5,584 nt of DNA from Methanobacterium sp. PtaU1.Bin242 (GTDB taxonomy: Archaea > Methanobacteriota > Methanobacteria > Methanobacteriales > Methanobacteriaceae), in assembly GCA_002067565.1 (NCBI GenBank), contig MVQZ01000083.1:1-5584 (forward strand). Direction: 5' to 3'. The position numbers and the translations under genes were made by a program. Below are positions 4,649 to 5,584 of this stretch, in pieces (position 1 is the stretch's first letter; each line of letters opens with the position of its first letter). The notes under the pieces were generated by a model that made no database searches, was not told where the DNA came from, and saw only the letters and a program-made list of their open reading frames with translations.

Positions 4649-5089
4649 ATGGAAGATAGAGAACGGCTGGATAGAATTGTAAACGAACTTAATATGTATC
4701 AGAATCAAGCCGACCTTCTTAATCAGCAGATGGAGACAGTAAAAGCTAACCTGGCTGATCTGTCCCTTGCAGAAGAAACCTTAGAAACCATTAAAGATAA
4801 AAAAGACACAGAAACACTGGTTCCCATTGGCGCTGGATCCTTTATTATCACCGAAATCAAAAATACAGATGAAGTGATAGTGGGCCTGGGTGCAGGAGCA
4901 GCTGTCAAAAAGAAAATAGGGGACGCTCAAGAAAGTATCGGAGAACAGAAAAAGGAATTGGAAGCTCTGCTGGACAAGATGATGGAAGAAATTAAGAAGA
5001 TCACCGAAATCATTGTAAAAAGAACTCCTGAAGCTGAAGCACTGGTCCAGAAATTGGAAGGAGCGGGAAATCAGATAAATAGCCAGTAA
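4649..5089 (+). CDS. pfdA: Prefoldin alpha subunit
   Basis: A 146-residue prefoldin alpha subunit. Two alpha and four beta subunits make a hexameric jellyfish-like chaperone that captures unfolded chains and hands them to the thermosome. The layout is classic: an N-terminal coiled coil (about residues 1-50, with regular Leu/Ile/Met spacing), a beta-hairpin section LVPIGAGSFIITEIKN and EVIVGLGAGAAVKKK (57-89) that builds the barrel platform, and a C-terminal coiled coil (about 92-137). Length agrees with archaeal alpha subunits (about 140-150). The ATG start is set by AAGGAG 8 bases upstream. The gene starts 5 bases after the eL20 stop and ends in two in-frame stops, TAA TAA (5087-5092). A partner beta subunit is not in this window. 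The position after ribosomal exit-tunnel genes fits work on nascent chains. Confidence 0.96.
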   Translation: MEDRERLDRIVNELNMYQNQADLLNQQMETVKANLADLSLAEETLETIKDKKDTETLVPIGAGSFIITEIKNTDEVIVGLGAGAAVKKKIGDAQESIGEQKKELEALLDKMMEEIKKITEIIVKRTPEAEALVQKLEGAGNQINSQ

Positions 5090-5196
5090 TAATTTACTAT
5101 TCAGTATCAACTGGAGTAAAACTAATAGGCTTGATTGATTTTAGGAATTTAAAAATTTAATTTTTATTATTAAAATATAAATGGGGAGTGAATTTC
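5090..5196 (+). promoter_or_regulatory. Spacer with a 37-base A/T-only run: probable terminator and ftsY promoter
   Basis: No gene is seen in this 107-base spacer. From 5146 to 5182 every base is A or T, the longest such run in the window. It includes T-rich AATTTTTATTATT (5159-5171), which could terminate the ribosomal transcript, and TATA-like words TTTAAAAATTTAA (5148-5160) and AAAATATAAAT (about 5172-5182). A TATA box in the first word would place a transcript start near 5175-5185, leaving a short leader with the GGGGAG ribosome binding site. The promoter role is inferred from composition and position. Confidence 0.45.
5183..5188 (+). promoter_or_regulatory. Ribosome binding site for the TTG start of ftsY
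   Basis: GGGGAG at 5183-5188 stands 8 bases before the TTG at 5197, the same spacing as for the prefoldin and YhbY genes. The in-frame GTG at 5188 overlaps the site and the ATG at 5181 is in another frame, so both are poor candidates. Confidence 0.65.
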
Positions 5197-5584
5197 TTGT
5201 TCGAATCACTTAAAAAGAAGTTTTCGGGCACTATCAGTAAAATCAACGATAAGATATCCAAAGAAGAGGAAGAATCTCAGGAGAAGGATGAAATTACAGC
5301 TGAAGAGCTTTCTGAGGATAAAACTGAAAAAAAGGATATCAAAAAAGAACATGAAAAGGAATCTAAGCCTTTAAAAGAACCCAGGGCCAAGGAAATCTCT
5401 GGAAAAAAGGAAAAAGACCAGATTGAAGCTGATAAACCGGATGAACAGGAAATTAAACAAGAAATAGAGGAAATCGAACCTTCTGAAGAAGAGAAAAAAG
5501 GTATATTTTCCTTTGTTCGCCATAAAACCATATCTGAAAAGGATGTGGATGATATTCTTTTTGAACTGGAAATGTCACTTCTGG
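5197..5584 (+). CDS. ftsY: Signal recognition particle receptor FtsY, 5' part
   Basis: The open frame runs from a TTG at 5197 to the window edge without a stop, 129 codons visible. FtsY is the membrane-associated GTPase that receives SRP-ribosome complexes. The start MFESLKKKFSGTI is a typical FtsY N-terminal amphipathic, lysine-rich helix that contacts lipid. Next comes a long, highly charged, Lys/Glu-rich A domain (about residues 20-105) of low complexity. The end of the visible part, KKGIFSFVRHKTISEKDVDD then ILFELEMSLL (about 102-129), is the beginning of the four-helix N domain. The GTPase G domain lies beyond the window, so function is called from the N-terminus and context alone. Placement right after prefoldin alpha is the usual order in methanogens. 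Its own promoter is likely because of the A/T-only spacer before it. Confidence 0.9.
   Translation, partial: MFESLKKKFSGTISKINDKISKEEEESQEKDEITAEELSEDKTEKKDIKKEHEKESKPLKEPRAKEISGKKEKDQIEADKPDEQEIKQEIEEIEPSEEEKKGIFSFVRHKTISEKDVDDILFELEMSLL

Noticed and set aside
4723..5110. Two - strand open frames opposite prefoldin alpha
   Set aside because: They are antisense shadows; the + strand encodes an unmistakable prefoldin with ribosome binding site. The apparent Phe/Ser/Leu-rich sequence simply mirrors Lys/Glu codons.
5277..5531. Serine-rich open frame on the - strand opposite ftsY
   Set aside because: Reverse reading of the Glu/Lys-rich A domain of FtsY (GAA and AAG codons) gives Ser/Phe-rich sequence; low complexity, no motif.

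Overview
The window looks like a stretch of the chromosome of a methanogenic archaeon of the order Methanobacteriales, close to Methanobacterium. Archaeal-type translation genes (eS19, eL39, eL31, eL20/LX, aIF6, prefoldin alpha, RNase P component 4) sit next to a methanogen-type Thi4. The DNA is AT-rich by eye, Shine-Dalgarno motifs of the GGAGG/AGGTG type precede most genes, and TTG starts are frequent. The genus is an inference from remembered protein similarity; no search was run. All thirteen genes lie on the + strand and the window is almost fully coding.

Region 1 (1-990) holds the 3' end of a thi4-type thiazole synthase and a complete Fap7/AK6-type adenylate kinase. Region 2 (991-1242) is a 252-base gap with no credible gene. 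It has two overlapping small inverted repeats and several TATA-like words, and probably separates two transcription units. Region 3 (1243-2640) is a tight group: RNase P component 4 (TTG start), a YhbY/CRM RNA-binding protein (probable TTG start, overlapping its neighbour), eS19 and a PDCD5-family protein. Region 4 (2704-4416) holds an uncharacterised PP-loop ATPase that overlaps the 51-residue eL39 gene by 8 bases, then eL31 and aIF6. Region 5 (4413-5089) holds eL20/LX, overlapping aIF6 in an ATGA, and prefoldin alpha. After a 107-base gap containing a 37-base pure A/T run, the 5' part of ftsY begins at a TTG codon and runs off the window.

Taken together this is a translation and nascent-chain block: tRNA 5' maturation (RNase P), ribosome assembly (Fap7-like kinase, YhbY, eS19, aIF6), exit-side ribosomal proteins (eL39, eL31), a chaperone for new chains (prefoldin) and the SRP receptor (FtsY). 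Coupling is tight: Shine-Dalgarno motifs lie across or next to the preceding stop codons. I see no mobile element, CRISPR array, tRNA, rRNA or defence system. The least explained gene is the PP-loop ATPase, and the least explained non-coding DNA is the 991-1242 gap. I do not see clear evidence for a wholly new system.
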